This document shows, in pieces, positions 18,037-27,467 of a DNA stretch of 64,000 bases. The notes beneath the pieces were generated by a model. That model made no database searches, was not told where the DNA came from, and was given only the letters and a program-made list of their open reading frames with translations. A program made the position numbers and the translations under genes. The number at the start of each line of letters is the position of its first letter. The stretch's first letter is position 1. Source of the DNA: Achromobacter sp. MFA1 R4 (GTDB lineage Bacteria > Pseudomonadota > Gammaproteobacteria > Burkholderiales > Burkholderiaceae_B); contig NZ_LT707065.1 in NCBI RefSeq assembly GCF_900156745.1, positions 5,716,086 through 5,780,085 on the forward strand, given 5' to 3'.

Positions 18037-20643
18037 ATGACCGCCGAAATCCTCACCAAGCTGCGCGAACGCATCCAGGAATCCCGGCGGGCTGCGGTTG
18101 CGCAATTCCGGGACCATGAACGACCGGACATCCTGCTGACCGAGCTGCGGCGGATCGTCGACGCCGCCCTGCGCGACCTGGTCAAGCACTATCCGCTGCC
18201 GATTGGCGCCACGCTGGCGGCCGTCGGCGGCTACGGCCGCGGCGAGCTCTACCCCCATTCCGACGTCGATCTGCTCATCCTGCTGCCGCACGCGCCCACG
18301 GCCGAGGACGAAACCGCGATCGAGCAACTGGTGGCTTCGCTGTGGGACCTGGGGCTGGAACCCGGCCACAGCGTGCGCACCATCGAGGACTGCGAGCGCG
18401 AGGCCGATGCCGACATCACGGTGGAAACCGCGCTGCTGGAATCGCGCTGGCTGGCCGGCAGCCGGGTGCTGATGCGCAAGTTCGATGCCGCGACCAAGTC
18501 GCGGCTGGACCCTCAGGCCTTCTTTCTGGCCAAGCGCGTCGAAATGCAGCAGCGCCACGGGCGCTACCACGACACGCCCTACGCGCTGGAGCCCAATTGC
18601 AAGGAATCGCCGGGCGGGCTGCGCGACCTGCAGGTCATCTTGTGGATGGCGCGGGCGGCGGGTTTCGGGAACAACTGGCGGTCGGTGGCGCAGGCGGGCC
18701 TGTTGACCTCGTCCGAGGCGCGCGACCTGCGCAAGGCCGAACAGGCCTTCAAGCGCCTGCGCATCGAGCTGCACCTGCTGTCGAACCGGCGCGAGGACCG
18801 CGTGCTGTTCGACCTGCAGCCCGCGCTGGCCGAAGTCTATGGCATCCATGCGACCGCTACGCGGCGCGGCAGCGAATTGCTGATGCAGCGCTACTACTGG
18901 GCGGCGCGGCTCGTGACCCAGCTGAACGGCATCCTGGTGCAGAACATCGAGGAGCGGCTGTTTCCGCGCCCCGACAGCGACGCGCGCGACATCGACGATG
19001 ATTTCCGCAACCTGCGGGACCGCCTGGACATCATTCGCGACGACGGCTTCGAGCGCAATCCCACCCTGCTGCTGCGCGCGTTCCTGGTGATGCAGCAGCA
19101 CCCCGAGCTGACCGGAATGTCGGCCCGCACGCTGCGCGCCATCTGGCATTCGCGCCACCGCATCGACGCGCAGTTCCGCCGCAATCCGGTAAACCGCAGG
19201 CTGTTCCTGCAGATCCTGCAGCAGCCGCGCGGCATCGTGCACGAACTGCGGCGCATGACCATGCTGAACATCCTGCCGCGCTACCTGCCGGTGTTCCGCC
19301 GCATCGTGGGCCAGATGCAGCATGACCTCTTCCACGCCTATACGGTGGACCAGCACACGCTGGCGGTCGTGCGCAATTTGCGCCGCTTCACCATGCCCGA
19401 GCACGCGCAGGAATATCCGCTCGCCAGCCAGCTCATCGCGGGCCTGGACCGGCACTGGCTGCTGTACGTGGCGGCGCTGTTCCACGACATCGCCAAGGGC
19501 CGCGGCGGCGACCATTCCGAACTGGGCGCGCGCGACGTGCGCAAGTTCGCGCAGGACCACGGCATGGACCCGGAAGACGCCAAGTTGGTGGAATTCCTGG
19601 TGCGCCAGCACCTGTTGATGTCGGCGGTGGCGCAGAAGCGCGACCTGTCCGATCCCGAGGTGATCAAGGAGTTTGCCGCCACCGTCAAGGACGAGCGCCA
19701 TCTCACTGCCCTGTATCTGCTGACGGTCGCCGACATCCGTGGCACCAGCCCCAAGGTCTGGAACGCCTGGAAGGGCAAGCTGCTGGAAGACCTGTACAAA
19801 CTGACGCTGGCGGCGCTGGGCGGCGCCCATGCCGACGCCCACACCGTCCTGGCCGAACGCAAGGAAGAAGCGGCGCGGCTGACGCGGCTGGCGGGCCTGC
19901 GCGACGACGCGCGCGAAGCCTTCTGGAACCAGCTCGACGTGGCGTATTTCCTGCGCCACGACGCCTCCGACATCGCCTGGCACACGCGCCACCTGTACCA
20001 CCAGGTCGCGCCCGCGCGGGCTGTCGTCAAGGCCCGGCCCACCGAACAGGGCGAAGGGCTGCAGATCATGGTCTACACCCGCGACGCGCCCGATCTCTTC
20101 GTCGCGATCTGCGGCTATTTCGACGCCAAGTCGCTGTCCATCCAGGACGCGCGCATCCACACGACCCGCCATGGCTGGGCGCTGGACAGCTTCATCGTCC
20201 TGCTGCCGGAGGGCGCGAGCGACCTGCGGGCCCAGGCCACGCTGGTCGAACACGAGCTGGCCGAACGCCTGAAGGACCCGCAGGCCGCCGCCCAGGCGCA
20301 GCCGGCCCGCGGCGGCTGGTATGGGCGCGGCCGCCAGTCGCGTGTCTCGCGCGTGTTTCCGGTCATGCCGCAGGCCGAACTGCAGCCCGACGAACGCAGC
20401 ACCTCGTGGCGCCTGTCCGTCACCGCGACCGACCGGCCGGGACTGCTGCACGCCCTGGCGCGCGTCTTCGCCCGCCACGCGGTCAACCTGCTCATGGCCA
20501 AGATCATGACGCTGGGCGACCGGGTGGAGGACGTGTTCATCGTGGACGGCTCGGCGCTGGCGCGCCCCCGCAGCCAGATGCAGTTCGAACGCGACATCCT
20601 GGACGCGCTGTCGGGCGACGACGCCCAGCAGCGCGCCGCCTGA
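18037..20643 (+). CDS. glnD: [Protein-PII] uridylyltransferase / uridylyl-removing enzyme
   Basis: An 868-residue bifunctional nitrogen sensor that attaches UMP to PII when glutamine is low and removes it when glutamine is high. Domains in order: nucleotidyltransferase with VGGYGRGELYPHSDVDL (metal Asp76 and Asp78), a helical GlnD linker, an HD phosphohydrolase domain with LFHDIAKGRGGDHSELG (His483-Asp484), and two C-terminal ACT domains (about 690-770 and 800-868; the second with TDRPGLLHALARVFARH) that bind glutamine. Length is normal. The stop lies about 68 bases before marC. Confidence 0.96.
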   Translation: MTAEILTKLRERIQESRRAAVAQFRDHERPDILLTELRRIVDAALRDLVKHYPLPIGATLAAVGGYGRGELYPHSDVDLLILLPHAPTAEDETAIEQLVASLWDLGLEPGHSVRTIEDCEREADADITVETALLESRWLAGSRVLMRKFDAATKSRLDPQAFFLAKRVEMQQRHGRYHDTPYALEPNCKESPGGLRDLQVILWMARAAGFGNNWRSVAQAGLLTSSEARDLRKAEQAFKRLRIELHLLSNRREDRVLFDLQPALAEVYGIHATATRRGSELLMQRYYWAARLVTQLNGILVQNIEERLFPRPDSDARDIDDDFRNLRDRLDIIRDDGFERNPTLLLRAFLVMQQHPELTGMSARTLRAIWHSRHRIDAQFRRNPVNRRLFLQILQQPRGIVHELRRMTMLNILPRYLPVFRRIVGQMQHDLFHAYTVDQHTLAVVRNLRRFTMPEHAQEYPLASQLIAGLDRHWLLYVAALFHDIAKGRGGDHSELGARDVRKFAQDHGMDPEDAKLVEFLVRQHLLMSAVAQKRDLSDPEVIKEFAATVKDERHLTALYLLTVADIRGTSPKVWNAWKGKLLEDLYKLTLAALGGAHADAHTVLAERKEEAARLTRLAGLRDDAREAFWNQLDVAYFLRHDASDIAWHTRHLYHQVAPARAVVKARPTEQGEGLQIMVYTRDAPDLFVAICGYFDAKSLSIQDARIHTTRHGWALDSFIVLLPEGASDLRAQATLVEHELAERLKDPQAAAQAQPARGGWYGRGRQSRVSRVFPVMPQAELQPDERSTSWRLSVTATDRPGLLHALARVFARHAVNLLMAKIMTLGDRVEDVFIVDGSALARPRSQMQFERDILDALSGDDAQQRAA

Positions 20644-20711
20644 GCCGGCATCGCCAGACCCGGCCCGGAACGCATACAATCCGGGTTTTCGGCCAGGCGA
20701 TGCTTGCTCCC

Positions 20712-21425
20712 ATGCAGCTCAATGACTATCTGCGCGTTTTCGGTGGCAGCTTTTTCTTCGCGTTGGCCACGCTGCTGCCGTTCCTGAATCCGCCGGCGAT
20801 CGCCCCCATCTTCCTGTCGCTCACCGAAGGCGCCTCGTCCGCCACGCGCGTCGTGCTGGCCAAGCGGGTCGCCATCAATGTGTGCCTGATGCTGATCGTG
20901 GCCATGGTGGCCGGCAACGTGCTGCTGAGCTTCTTCGGCATCTCGCTGTCGATCGTGCGGGTGGGCGGCGGCATGCTGGTGATTGCCAGCGCGTGGCGCC
21001 TGGTGAATTCACCGGACGCCGACACGGAACGCGTGGCCCGCATGGCCGAGTCGTTCACCCCCGAGATGGCCAAGGCCCGCGCCTTCTATCCCCTGACCTT
21101 TCCGATCAGCTGCGGCCCGGGCTCCATCGCGGCGGCCATCACGGTGGGCGTCTCGCTGCGCGATCAGAACCACGCGCTGAGCCTGGTACGGCTGGGAGGC
21201 TCCATTCCGGGCATCGTCGTCGTCTCGCTGACGCTCTACATCTGCCTGCGCTTTGCGGCCCAGATGCTGCATCGCCTGGGCGACAATGGCACGGCGGTCT
21301 TCATGCGTCTGTCGGCCTTCATCATGCTGTGCCTGGGGGTGCAGATTTTCTGGGAAGGCGCGCGGGACCTCCTGCTGGGCGTCCTGACCCAGGTGATGCA
21401 ACCTATTCCGGTTCCGAAGGCCTAA
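20712..21425 (+). CDS. MarC family integral membrane protein
   Basis: A 237-residue protein of the MarC/UPF0056 family with about six hydrophobic helices. Typical segments are LLPFLNPPAIAPIFL near the N terminus and YPLTFPISCGPGSIAAAI in the middle. The family's biochemical role is unknown; the old link to multiple antibiotic resistance was not upheld. I chose ATG 20712 (MQLNDY), but ATG 20700, four codons earlier and with AGG in front, is nearly as good. It starts soon after glnD and is followed by dsbB after 49 bases. Confidence 0.88.
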   Translation: MQLNDYLRVFGGSFFFALATLLPFLNPPAIAPIFLSLTEGASSATRVVLAKRVAINVCLMLIVAMVAGNVLLSFFGISLSIVRVGGGMLVIASAWRLVNSPDADTERVARMAESFTPEMAKARAFYPLTFPISCGPGSIAAAITVGVSLRDQNHALSLVRLGGSIPGIVVVSLTLYICLRFAAQMLHRLGDNGTAVFMRLSAFIMLCLGVQIFWEGARDLLLGVLTQVMQPIPVPKA

Positions 21426-21474
21426 GCATGGCTGGCCGCCGCGCCGGCCCCGTCCAACCCTTACCAACGCAACA

Positions 21475-21957
21475 ATGACCTCTCGTTCCGAACGCCTGCT
21501 TCGTCTCGTCGCCCTCTTCTGCTTCGGCGCCGTCGGCATCGCCCTTGTCTCCCAGCACGTCTTTGACATGCCGCCCTGCGCCTGGTGCGTGATGCAGCGC
21601 CTGATCTACCTGGTGATCGGCGTCATCGCCCTGGTCGGCGGCTTTGGCGGCGGGCGCGCGCTGACGCGCGTCTGCGGCGTCCTGACCGCGGCGCTGTCGC
21701 TGTCCGGCATCGTGGCCGCCTGGTACCAGTACAGCGTCGCCGCGAACATGCTGTCCTGCGACCAGACCTTTGCCGACCGCTTCATGACGGGCATCGGCCT
21801 GGAAAGCGCCATCCCGCCGCTCTTCGGCATCTACGCCACCTGCATGGACGCCAAGGTGCCGGTGCTGGGCATCGAATATGCCTTGTGGAGCCTGGCGCTC
21901 TTCGTGATCCTGTTCTTCATGGCCTTGCCCGTCGTGTTCCGGCGCGGCCGCGCCTGA
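21475..21957 (+). CDS. dsbB: Disulfide bond formation protein B
   Basis: A 160-residue inner-membrane quinone reductase that reoxidises periplasmic DsbA. Four transmembrane helices are evident. The first periplasmic loop has the redox pair Cys35-x-x-Cys38 (PPCAWCVMQR) and the second loop has Cys95 and Cys123 (LSCDQTF and YATCMDA), the four essential cysteines of the family. The Arg following the first pair, conserved for quinone binding, is present in MQRL. It is downstream of marC and upstream of a YgjP-like peptidase gene. Confidence 0.94.
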   Translation: MTSRSERLLRLVALFCFGAVGIALVSQHVFDMPPCAWCVMQRLIYLVIGVIALVGGFGGGRALTRVCGVLTAALSLSGIVAAWYQYSVAANMLSCDQTFADRFMTGIGLESAIPPLFGIYATCMDAKVPVLGIEYALWSLALFVILFFMALPVVFRRGRA

Positions 21958-21985
21958 GCGCGGTTTCGTCCGCCCGGCCCGTATC

Positions 21986-22507
21986 GTGCAGACCCTGAAA
22001 TTCCTGTCTGGCTATCCCGAAGCCCTGCTGGCGCAGGCGCGCAAGCTGCTCGACCAGGACAAGCTGGGCGCCGCCCTGCTCGCCCGATACCCGGGCGGCG
22101 CGCATGGGGTGCGCACCGACAAGGCGCTCTACCAGTACGTGACGGAACTGAAGAACGCGCACATGCGCAATGGCGACCAGATCAACAAGGTGGCCTTCGA
22201 CAGCAAGATCCACGTGATCCAGCACGCGCTGGGCCAGCACACCTATATTTCGCGTGTGCAGGGCGGCAAGCTGAAGGCCAAGCACGAGATCCGGGTGGCG
22301 ACGCTGTTCAAGCACGTGCCCGCGGAATTCCTGAAGATGATCACGGTGCATGAACTGGCGCACCTGAAGGAAAAAGACCACAACAAGGCCTTCTACAACA
22401 TGTGCCTGCGCATGGAGCCGCACTACCACCAGTACGAGTTCGACCTGCGCCTGTACCTGACGCACCTGGAGGCCACGCGTACGCCGCTGTGGGAAGCGCC
22501 GGGCTAG
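21986..22507 (+). CDS. YgjP-like metallopeptidase-domain protein
   Basis: A 173-residue protein with a DUF45/YgjP-type zinc peptidase domain. The motif TVHELAHLKEKDHNKAFY gives HELAH at residues 122-126 and a third His at 132, arranged as in the WLM/YgjP families. No signal peptide is seen, so it is cytoplasmic. Substrates of this family are not well established. It uses a GTG start 28 bases after dsbB, likely in the same transcript. A bidirectional hairpin follows about 20 bases downstream. Confidence 0.8.
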   Translation: MQTLKFLSGYPEALLAQARKLLDQDKLGAALLARYPGGAHGVRTDKALYQYVTELKNAHMRNGDQINKVAFDSKIHVIQHALGQHTYISRVQGGKLKAKHEIRVATLFKHVPAEFLKMITVHELAHLKEKDHNKAFYNMCLRMEPHYHQYEFDLRLYLTHLEATRTPLWEAPG

Positions 22508-22527
22508 GCCCTTGCGGCGCCAGTTGC

Positions 22528-22561
22528 AAAAAGAATGCCGTCCACGAGGGACGGCATTCTT
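22528..22561 (-). terminator. Rho-independent terminator after purF
   Basis: A perfect 13-bp stem AAGAATGCCGTCC / GGACGGCATTCTT with a five-base loop. On the minus strand it is followed by TTTTTGC, so it best terminates purF; on the plus strand it could also end the dsbB transcript. The convergent genes share it. Confidence 0.85.
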
Positions 22562-22585
22562 GTCTGGGCGGGACGCCGGCGGCGA

Positions 22586-24106
22586 TCAGGCGTCGTCGGA
22601 GGTGTGGCCCATGTTGAAGCGCAGACCGCCCGCGTCTTCGTCCTTGCCGGGCTCGGAGCGCGACTGGCCCAGGCGGGCCAGGTAATCGGGCGTGATGTCG
22701 CCCGTGATGTACTGGCCGTCGAAGCAGGAAGCCTCGAAGCGCGTCAGCTTGGGGTTGATGTCGCGGACCGCCTGCTGCATGTCGTGCAGGTCCTGGTAGA
22801 CCAGGCTGTCGGCGCCGATGGCGCGGGCGATTTCCTCGTCCGTGCGGCCGGTGGCGATCAGTTCGCTCTGCGTGGGCATGTCGATGCCGTACACGTTGGG
22901 GAAGCGCACCGGAGGCGCGGCCGAGGCAAAGTACACCTTGTTGGCGCCGGCGGCGCGCGCCATGTCGACGATCTCGCGGCTGGTCGTGCCGCGCACGATG
23001 GAGTCATCGACCAGCAGCACATTCTTGCCCTTGAACTCCATGCCGATGGCATTGAGCTTCTGGCGCACCGATTTGCGGCGCACGGCCTGGCCCGGCATGA
23101 TGAACGTGCGGCCCACATAGCGGTTCTTGATGAGCCCTTCGCGATAGTCCAGGTTCAGGCGCGCGGCAAGCTGCATCGCGGCGGGACGCGAGGAATCGGG
23201 AATCGGCATGACGACGTCGATGTCGCCCAGCCGCATGTTGCGCGCGACCTTGTCGGCCAGGTATTCACCCATGCGCAGGCGGGCGTCGTACACCGACACG
23301 CCGTCGATCATGGAATCGGGACGAGCGAAGTAGACGTATTCGAAGATGCACGGCACGAGCTGCGGGTTGTCGGCGCACTGGCGGGCGACCAGGCGGCCGT
23401 CCAGGTCGATGAACACCGCTTCGCCCGGATCGACGTCGCGCACGAAGGTAAAGCCGCTGCCTTCAAGCGCAACGGATTCCGAGGCAACCATCCACTCCAC
23501 GCCCTCTTCGGTTTCCTGGCGGCCGATGCACAGCGGACGGATGCCGTTGGGATCGCGGAAGGCGAGCAGGCCGTAGCCGGAAATCTGGGCCACGACGGCG
23601 TAAGCGCCGCGCACGCGCTTGTGCAGGGCGGCGACGGCGCGGAACATGGATTCCTCGTCGAGCGACACGCCGCTGGCGGCCGATTGCAGCTCGTGCGCCA
23701 GCACATTGAGCAGGACTTCGGAATCGGAATTCGTGTTGATGTGGCGGCGGTCGACCCGGTAGAGCGATTCGCGCAGTTCACGCCAGTTGGTCAGGTTGCC
23801 GTTGTGGGACAACATGATGCCGAACGGGGCGTTGACGTAGAAGGGCTGGGCTTCTTCTTCGCTGGCGCTGGAGCCGGCGGTCGGATAGCGGACCTGGCCG
23901 ACGCCCGACGTGCCGGGCAGCGCGCGCATGTTGCGCGTGCGGAACACGTCGCGCACCAGGCCGTGGGCCTTGTACATATTGAACTGGTTGCCTTGCGACG
24001 TCGCAATGCCCGCGGCGTCCTGCCCGCGATGCTGCAACAGCAGCAAGCTGTCATAGAGCAGCTGGTTGACCGGCCCGCGCCCGACGACCCCTACGATTCC
24101 ACACAT
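22586..24106 (-). CDS. purF: Amidophosphoribosyltransferase
   Basis: A 506-residue enzyme for the first committed step of purine synthesis, converting PRPP and glutamine to phosphoribosylamine. The N-terminal Ntn-hydrolase glutaminase begins MCGIVGVVG, where Cys2 becomes the nucleophile after Met removal. The HNGNLTNW and glutamine-site segments follow. The C-terminal phosphoribosyltransferase domain carries the PRPP loop [17 protein letters not shown]. It follows cvpA by 30 bases, the conserved cvpA-purF order. Confidence 0.96.
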   Translation of the reverse strand: MCGIVGVVGRGPVNQLLYDSLLLLQHRGQDAAGIATSQGNQFNMYKAHGLVRDVFRTRNMRALPGTSGVGQVRYPTAGSSASEEEAQPFYVNAPFGIMLSHNGNLTNWRELRESLYRVDRRHINTNSDSEVLLNVLAHELQSAASGVSLDEESMFRAVAALHKRVRGAYAVVAQISGYGLLAFRDPNGIRPLCIGRQETEEGVEWMVASESVALEGSGFTFVRDVDPGEAVFIDLDGRLVARQCADNPQLVPCIFEYVYFARPDSMIDGVSVYDARLRMGEYLADKVARNMRLGDIDVVMPIPDSSRPAAMQLAARLNLDYREGLIKNRYVGRTFIMPGQAVRRKSVRQKLNAIGMEFKGKNVLLVDDSIVRGTTSREIVDMARAAGANKVYFASAAPPVRFPNVYGIDMPTQSELIATGRTDEEIARAIGADSLVYQDLHDMQQAVRDINPKLTRFEASCFDGQYITGDITPDYLARLGQSRSEPGKDEDAGGLRFNMGHTSDDA

Positions 24107-24136
24107 GGTGAGATTTCCTGGTTGATTTGAAGCTAA

Positions 24137-24625
24137 TCAATACGGCAGCCACGTCGCCAGGGATGGCGGCAGCCACGTCTTGATATGTTTGATGGCCTCG
24201 ATGGCCGAATGCGAAAACATGGCGTCCTGCCACCACGGCTCTTGCGGCAGCGGCGTATACCCTGCGGCGGCGACCAGCGCCAGGACGATCAACAGACCAC
24301 GGGCCAGCCCGAACATTCCCCCGAGGCCGTGATCGGCCGGGCTCAGTCCGGTGCTGCGGATCAGGGCGGCAAGCGTCATATTGACCAACCCCACGCCAAG
24401 CAACACGATGATGAACACCGCGGCGTACGAGACGCCCATGCGCAGCACCGTCGTTTCGATATAGGGCTCCAGCCAGGTATAGACCGTGGGGCCCCACCAG
24501 ATCGCGGCCACGAAGGCCAGCAGATAGGCGACCAGCGACAGCACCTCTTTGAGCAGGCCGCGCACCAGGCCCAGCACACCCGATACCGCCAGGATGGCCA
24601 GCACGACGAAGTCGAAGCCGGTCAC
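24137..24625 (-). CDS. cvpA: CvpA family inner-membrane protein
   Basis: A 162-residue membrane protein with four hydrophobic helices. Segments such as DFVVLAILAVSGVLGLVRGLLKE and GLARGLLIVL mark the CvpA family, named for its need in colicin V production and later linked to envelope and bile stress. It starts with GTG overlapping the stop of the SPOR gene by one base (TAGTG), so translation is coupled. purF follows; the pair is widely conserved, perhaps because the cvpA transcript leads into purF. Confidence 0.9.
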   Translation of the reverse strand: MTGFDFVVLAILAVSGVLGLVRGLLKEVLSLVAYLLAFVAAIWWGPTVYTWLEPYIETTVLRMGVSYAAVFIIVLLGVGLVNMTLAALIRSTGLSPADHGLGGMFGLARGLLIVLALVAAAGYTPLPQEPWWQDAMFSHSAIEAIKHIKTWLPPSLATWLPY

Positions 24626-25431
24626 TATTGGGCGGCGATGAAACCATTGTCATAGCCCAGCGTGCGCAACCGCGCCTGGGCCGCCTGGGCCGCCTCGCGC
24701 GAGGGGAATGGCCCCACCCGCAGACGGAACTGCTGCTTGCCGTTGATCGTGGCCTGCTCGACGAATGCGTTCGTGACGCCGGCCTGGTGCAGCTTGCCCC
24801 GGCGCGACTGGGCGTCCTCGGACGTGGTGTAGGCGGCGATCTGCAGCACGAAATTGCCTTTGGCGGCGGCCGGCTTGGGCGCGGCCGGCTTGGGCGCGGA
24901 GGCCGGCGCGTTGCGGCCTTCGAGCAGCGCCAGCGCGCGGGCGCCATCGTCCGAACGGACTTCGGGCTTGGCCGGCGTGGCCGGTTTGGGCTGTTCGGGT
25001 TTGGGTTTGGCCTCGGGCTTGGCGGGCGTGGCCGGCGGCGTCGCGGGCGGGCTGGCCTGCGGCGCGGCGGGCGCGGCGGCCACGGCCGGGGGCACGGATG
25101 TCACGGGAGGCGGCGTGGGAACGGCTGCGGGTTCGGTGGGTGCAGCGGCGGGCGACTCCGCGGGCGCTGCCGCCTGCGGTTCGGACACCTGGGGCTGGAA
25201 CGGCGTATTGCGATCCGGCACCTTGATGGGAATGTTGTCATCCACCGGCGCGGGCTGCGAATCGAGCACCATGGGCAGGATGATGACCGCGGCCAGCACC
25301 AGCGCCACGGCGCCCGCAAGCCTGCGCCGCGCACGACCGCGCAACTCGGCGGCCTGGACCTCGCTGGGCACTGCAGCCCGTTTGGAGGCCTGCGCCTGGT
25401 CGGCAGGATCTTTGCGTTTGAAAAAGCCCAT
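24625..25431 (-). CDS. SPOR domain inner-membrane protein (DedD-like)
   Basis: A 268-residue bitopic membrane protein. A short charged cytoplasmic N terminus is followed by one transmembrane helix (about residues 39-56, GAVALVLAAVIILPMVL), a long Pro/Ala-rich periplasmic linker (about 60-185), and a C-terminal SPOR domain (about 190-268, NFVLQIAAYTTSEDAQSRR, then FRLRVGPF). SPOR domains bind denuded septal peptidoglycan, so this is likely a cell-division protein of the DedD/FtsN class. Its position between folC and cvpA is the same as dedD in other proteobacteria. Confidence 0.87.
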   Translation of the reverse strand: MGFFKRKDPADQAQASKRAAVPSEVQAAELRGRARRRLAGAVALVLAAVIILPMVLDSQPAPVDDNIPIKVPDRNTPFQPQVSEPQAAAPAESPAAAPTEPAAVPTPPPVTSVPPAVAAAPAAPQASPPATPPATPAKPEAKPKPEQPKPATPAKPEVRSDDGARALALLEGRNAPASAPKPAAPKPAAAKGNFVLQIAAYTTSEDAQSRRGKLHQAGVTNAFVEQATINGKQQFRLRVGPFPSREAAQAAQARLRTLGYDNGFIAAQ

Positions 25432-25502
25432 GGAAGAGAATCCTTGCGGCGCCTTGCGGCATTGCGGCGGCGGGCCGCCCTGATGCCTATGGCCCGATTT
25501 GC

Positions 25503-26813
25503 CTATGCCTTGCGACCCAGAGCCTGCAAAACGGAGGCTACGGTGAGAAACGATCCGAACACCGCGATTCTATCATTCTCCCCTGCCCGTTCGCGCGCCG
25601 CGGCAAAGGCCTGGGCGGGATCGGCGTAGGCCTGGATGCCAGGACTTTCGCTGCCGGCAGGAAGCGCGGGAAGCGCCGCGGCCACCTGGTCCGCGAGCGC
25701 CTGGCCGGAGGTGCCGCGCGGTCCGGGCAGGCCCGCGCAATACCAATAGTCGACGCGGGAACCCAGCTTGGCGACCACGCCGGCGAGATCCTTGTCGTTC
25801 AGCATGCCGAACACTGCATGCGTGTACGGATGAAAGCCCATGTTGTCCAGGTTCTGGGCCAGCACCGCCGCGGCGTGCGGGTTGTGCGCCACGTCCAGAA
25901 TCACGGTGGGCTGGCCCGGCAGGATCTGGAAGCGGCCAGGCAGCGAGGCCTGCAGCAGCCCCAGGCGCACGGCCTGTTGCTGCACGGGGAGGCGGTCGCG
26001 CACGGATTCCAGCGCGGCCAGCGCGGCCGAGGCGTTCAGGAGCTGGTTGGCGCCGCGCAGGGCCGGATAGGCCATCGCGCTGCGGCGCTGCTCGCGCCCG
26101 CCGTACGCCCACTGCTGGCGGTCGCCCGAATAGTTGTAGTCGCGGCCGAAGAGCCACAGGTCCGCGCCGATGGCCTCGACGTGGTCCAGCAGCGATTGCG
26201 GGGGAACGGGGTCGCTGCAGATGGCGGGACGGCCGCTGCGGTAGATGTGGGCTTTTTCGAAGCCGATCTTTTCGCGCGTGTCGCCCAGCCAGTCGGTGTG
26301 ATCGAGGTCGACGCTGGTGACGATGGCGCAGTCCGCGTCCACGATGTTCACGGCGTCGAGGCGGCCGCCCAGCCCGACTTCCAGAACCACGGCATCGAGC
26401 CGCGACTGCGAGAAGAGGCGCAGAATGGCCAGGGTGGTGAATTCAAAGTAAGTCAGCGACACGTCGCCGCGCGCCGCCTCGACCGCCTGGAACTGGGCGA
26501 TCAGGTCTGCATCCGAGGCGATCTGGCCATTGACGCGGGCGCGCTCGTTGAAATCGATGAGATGGGGCGAGGTGTACAGCCCGACCTTGTAGCCGGCGGC
26601 CAGGAGGATGGCTTCCAGCATGGCACAGGTGGAACCCTTGCCGTTGGTGCCGCCAACCACGAATTTCACGCCCGGCAGCGCCAGCTCCATACGCTGCGCC
26701 ACCTCGCGCACCCGGTCCAGCCCCATGTCGATCGCGGTGGCGTGAATGGACTCCAGGTACTGCAGCCAGTCGGACAGGGAGGCGGCGGCGTCAGGCGTAG
26801 GGGCGGAAGACAT
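25503..26813 (-). CDS. folC: Bifunctional folylpolyglutamate/dihydrofolate synthase
   Basis: A 436-residue Mur ligase-like enzyme that makes dihydrofolate from dihydropteroate and glutamate and extends polyglutamate tails. The ATP loop GGTNGKGST is at residues 54-62, and the segment VLEVGLGGRLDAVN plus ITSVDLDHTDWLG-type sequence are family landmarks. The C-terminal domain has DVAHNPHA. It heads the minus-strand unit folC-SPOR-cvpA-purF, an order known from many proteobacteria, where accD usually precedes folC; here the catabolic cassette comes instead. Confidence 0.95.
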   Translation of the reverse strand: MSSAPTPDAAASLSDWLQYLESIHATAIDMGLDRVREVAQRMELALPGVKFVVGGTNGKGSTCAMLEAILLAAGYKVGLYTSPHLIDFNERARVNGQIASDADLIAQFQAVEAARGDVSLTYFEFTTLAILRLFSQSRLDAVVLEVGLGGRLDAVNIVDADCAIVTSVDLDHTDWLGDTREKIGFEKAHIYRSGRPAICSDPVPPQSLLDHVEAIGADLWLFGRDYNYSGDRQQWAYGGREQRRSAMAYPALRGANQLLNASAALAALESVRDRLPVQQQAVRLGLLQASLPGRFQILPGQPTVILDVAHNPHAAAVLAQNLDNMGFHPYTHAVFGMLNDKDLAGVVAKLGSRVDYWYCAGLPGPRGTSGQALADQVAAALPALPAGSESPGIQAYADPAQAFAAARERAGENDRIAVFGSFLTVASVLQALGRKA

Positions 26814-26935
26814 GGGGGATTCGCGATGGACCGATAGACAATCAGCCGGCGATTTTAGCAGTCCGCGCCCGGTGTTTTCCCTAATCCCCTAGGGCGCGCC
26901 ACGTTATCGCGGACCAAAAAAGGCTTGCCCATGTT

Positions 26936-26971
26936 TTTTTCATACGTGAAAATAAATTCATGTATGAAAAA
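26936..26971. promoter_or_regulatory. Double-palindrome operator ahead of the cupin operon
   Basis: Two related 12-bp palindromes, TTCATACGTGAA (26939-26950) and TTCATGTATGAA (26957-26968), sit six bases apart, centres 18 bases apart. The whole 36-bp block is itself a dyad with 14 of 15 bases paired per arm, including flanking T and A runs. A TTGCCC (26925-26930) with GAAAAT (26948-26953) at 17 bases is a possible promoter, which the operator would cover. The likely binder is the cassette's IclR protein. Confidence 0.7.
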
Positions 26972-26985
26972 CAATAGGAAGAGAC

Positions 26986-27402
26986 ATGACGCAGCAACAT
27001 ACCCCCCGCTGGCTGGTGCGTGAAGGCGACGTGCCCGGCTACCACCCGGCTAACCATACCGGCACCCTGAACCGCCGGCTGATCGGGCCGGACACCGTCG
27101 GCGCGCGCGGCGTGGAGGTGCTGCTGGGCGTGATCGACAAGGGCAAGGGCGCGCTGCCGCACGCGCACCCGGGCATCGAACAGGTCTGCTACCTGATCTC
27201 GGGCACCGCTCGCGCGCAGGTGCAGGACGAATGGGCCGACATGGGCCCCGGCGACTGCTGCTATTTCCCTCCCGACATTCCCCATGTTTTCACGGTGACG
27301 AGCGATGAACCGGCCCGGCTGCTGGTGATCTACACGCCCCCGTACGAAGAATCCCCCGATCGCGTGATCCGGGACTTTCCGGCGCCCCCCTCCGCCGCCT
27401 GA
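26986..27402 (+). CDS. Cupin domain protein
   Basis: A 138-residue single-domain cupin. Metal ligands fit the two cupin motifs: His59, His61 and Glu65 in LPHAHPGIEQ, and His100 in PPDIPHVFT. It has no signal peptide. As the first gene of the operon after the double palindrome, and before a Bug receptor, CoA-transferase and acyl-CoA dehydrogenase, it is likely a small isomerase, decarboxylase or dioxygenase-type accessory enzyme, but the sequence does not show which. The ATG is preceded by AGGAAGAG. Confidence 0.8.
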   Translation: MTQQHTPRWLVREGDVPGYHPANHTGTLNRRLIGPDTVGARGVEVLLGVIDKGKGALPHAHPGIEQVCYLISGTARAQVQDEWADMGPGDCCYFPPDIPHVFTVTSDEPARLLVIYTPPYEESPDRVIRDFPAPPSAA

Positions 27403-27467
27403 CGCGGCGCTTTACCGGCAGCGGCCGCAGAGCCGCGCCGCATTCCATAGAACCAGGAGACACACCC

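Noticed and set aside
18004-20679. Very long open frame antisense to glnD
   Set aside because: Mirror frame of a GC-rich gene. The plus-strand glnD has complete domains and the antisense product has no recognisable motif.
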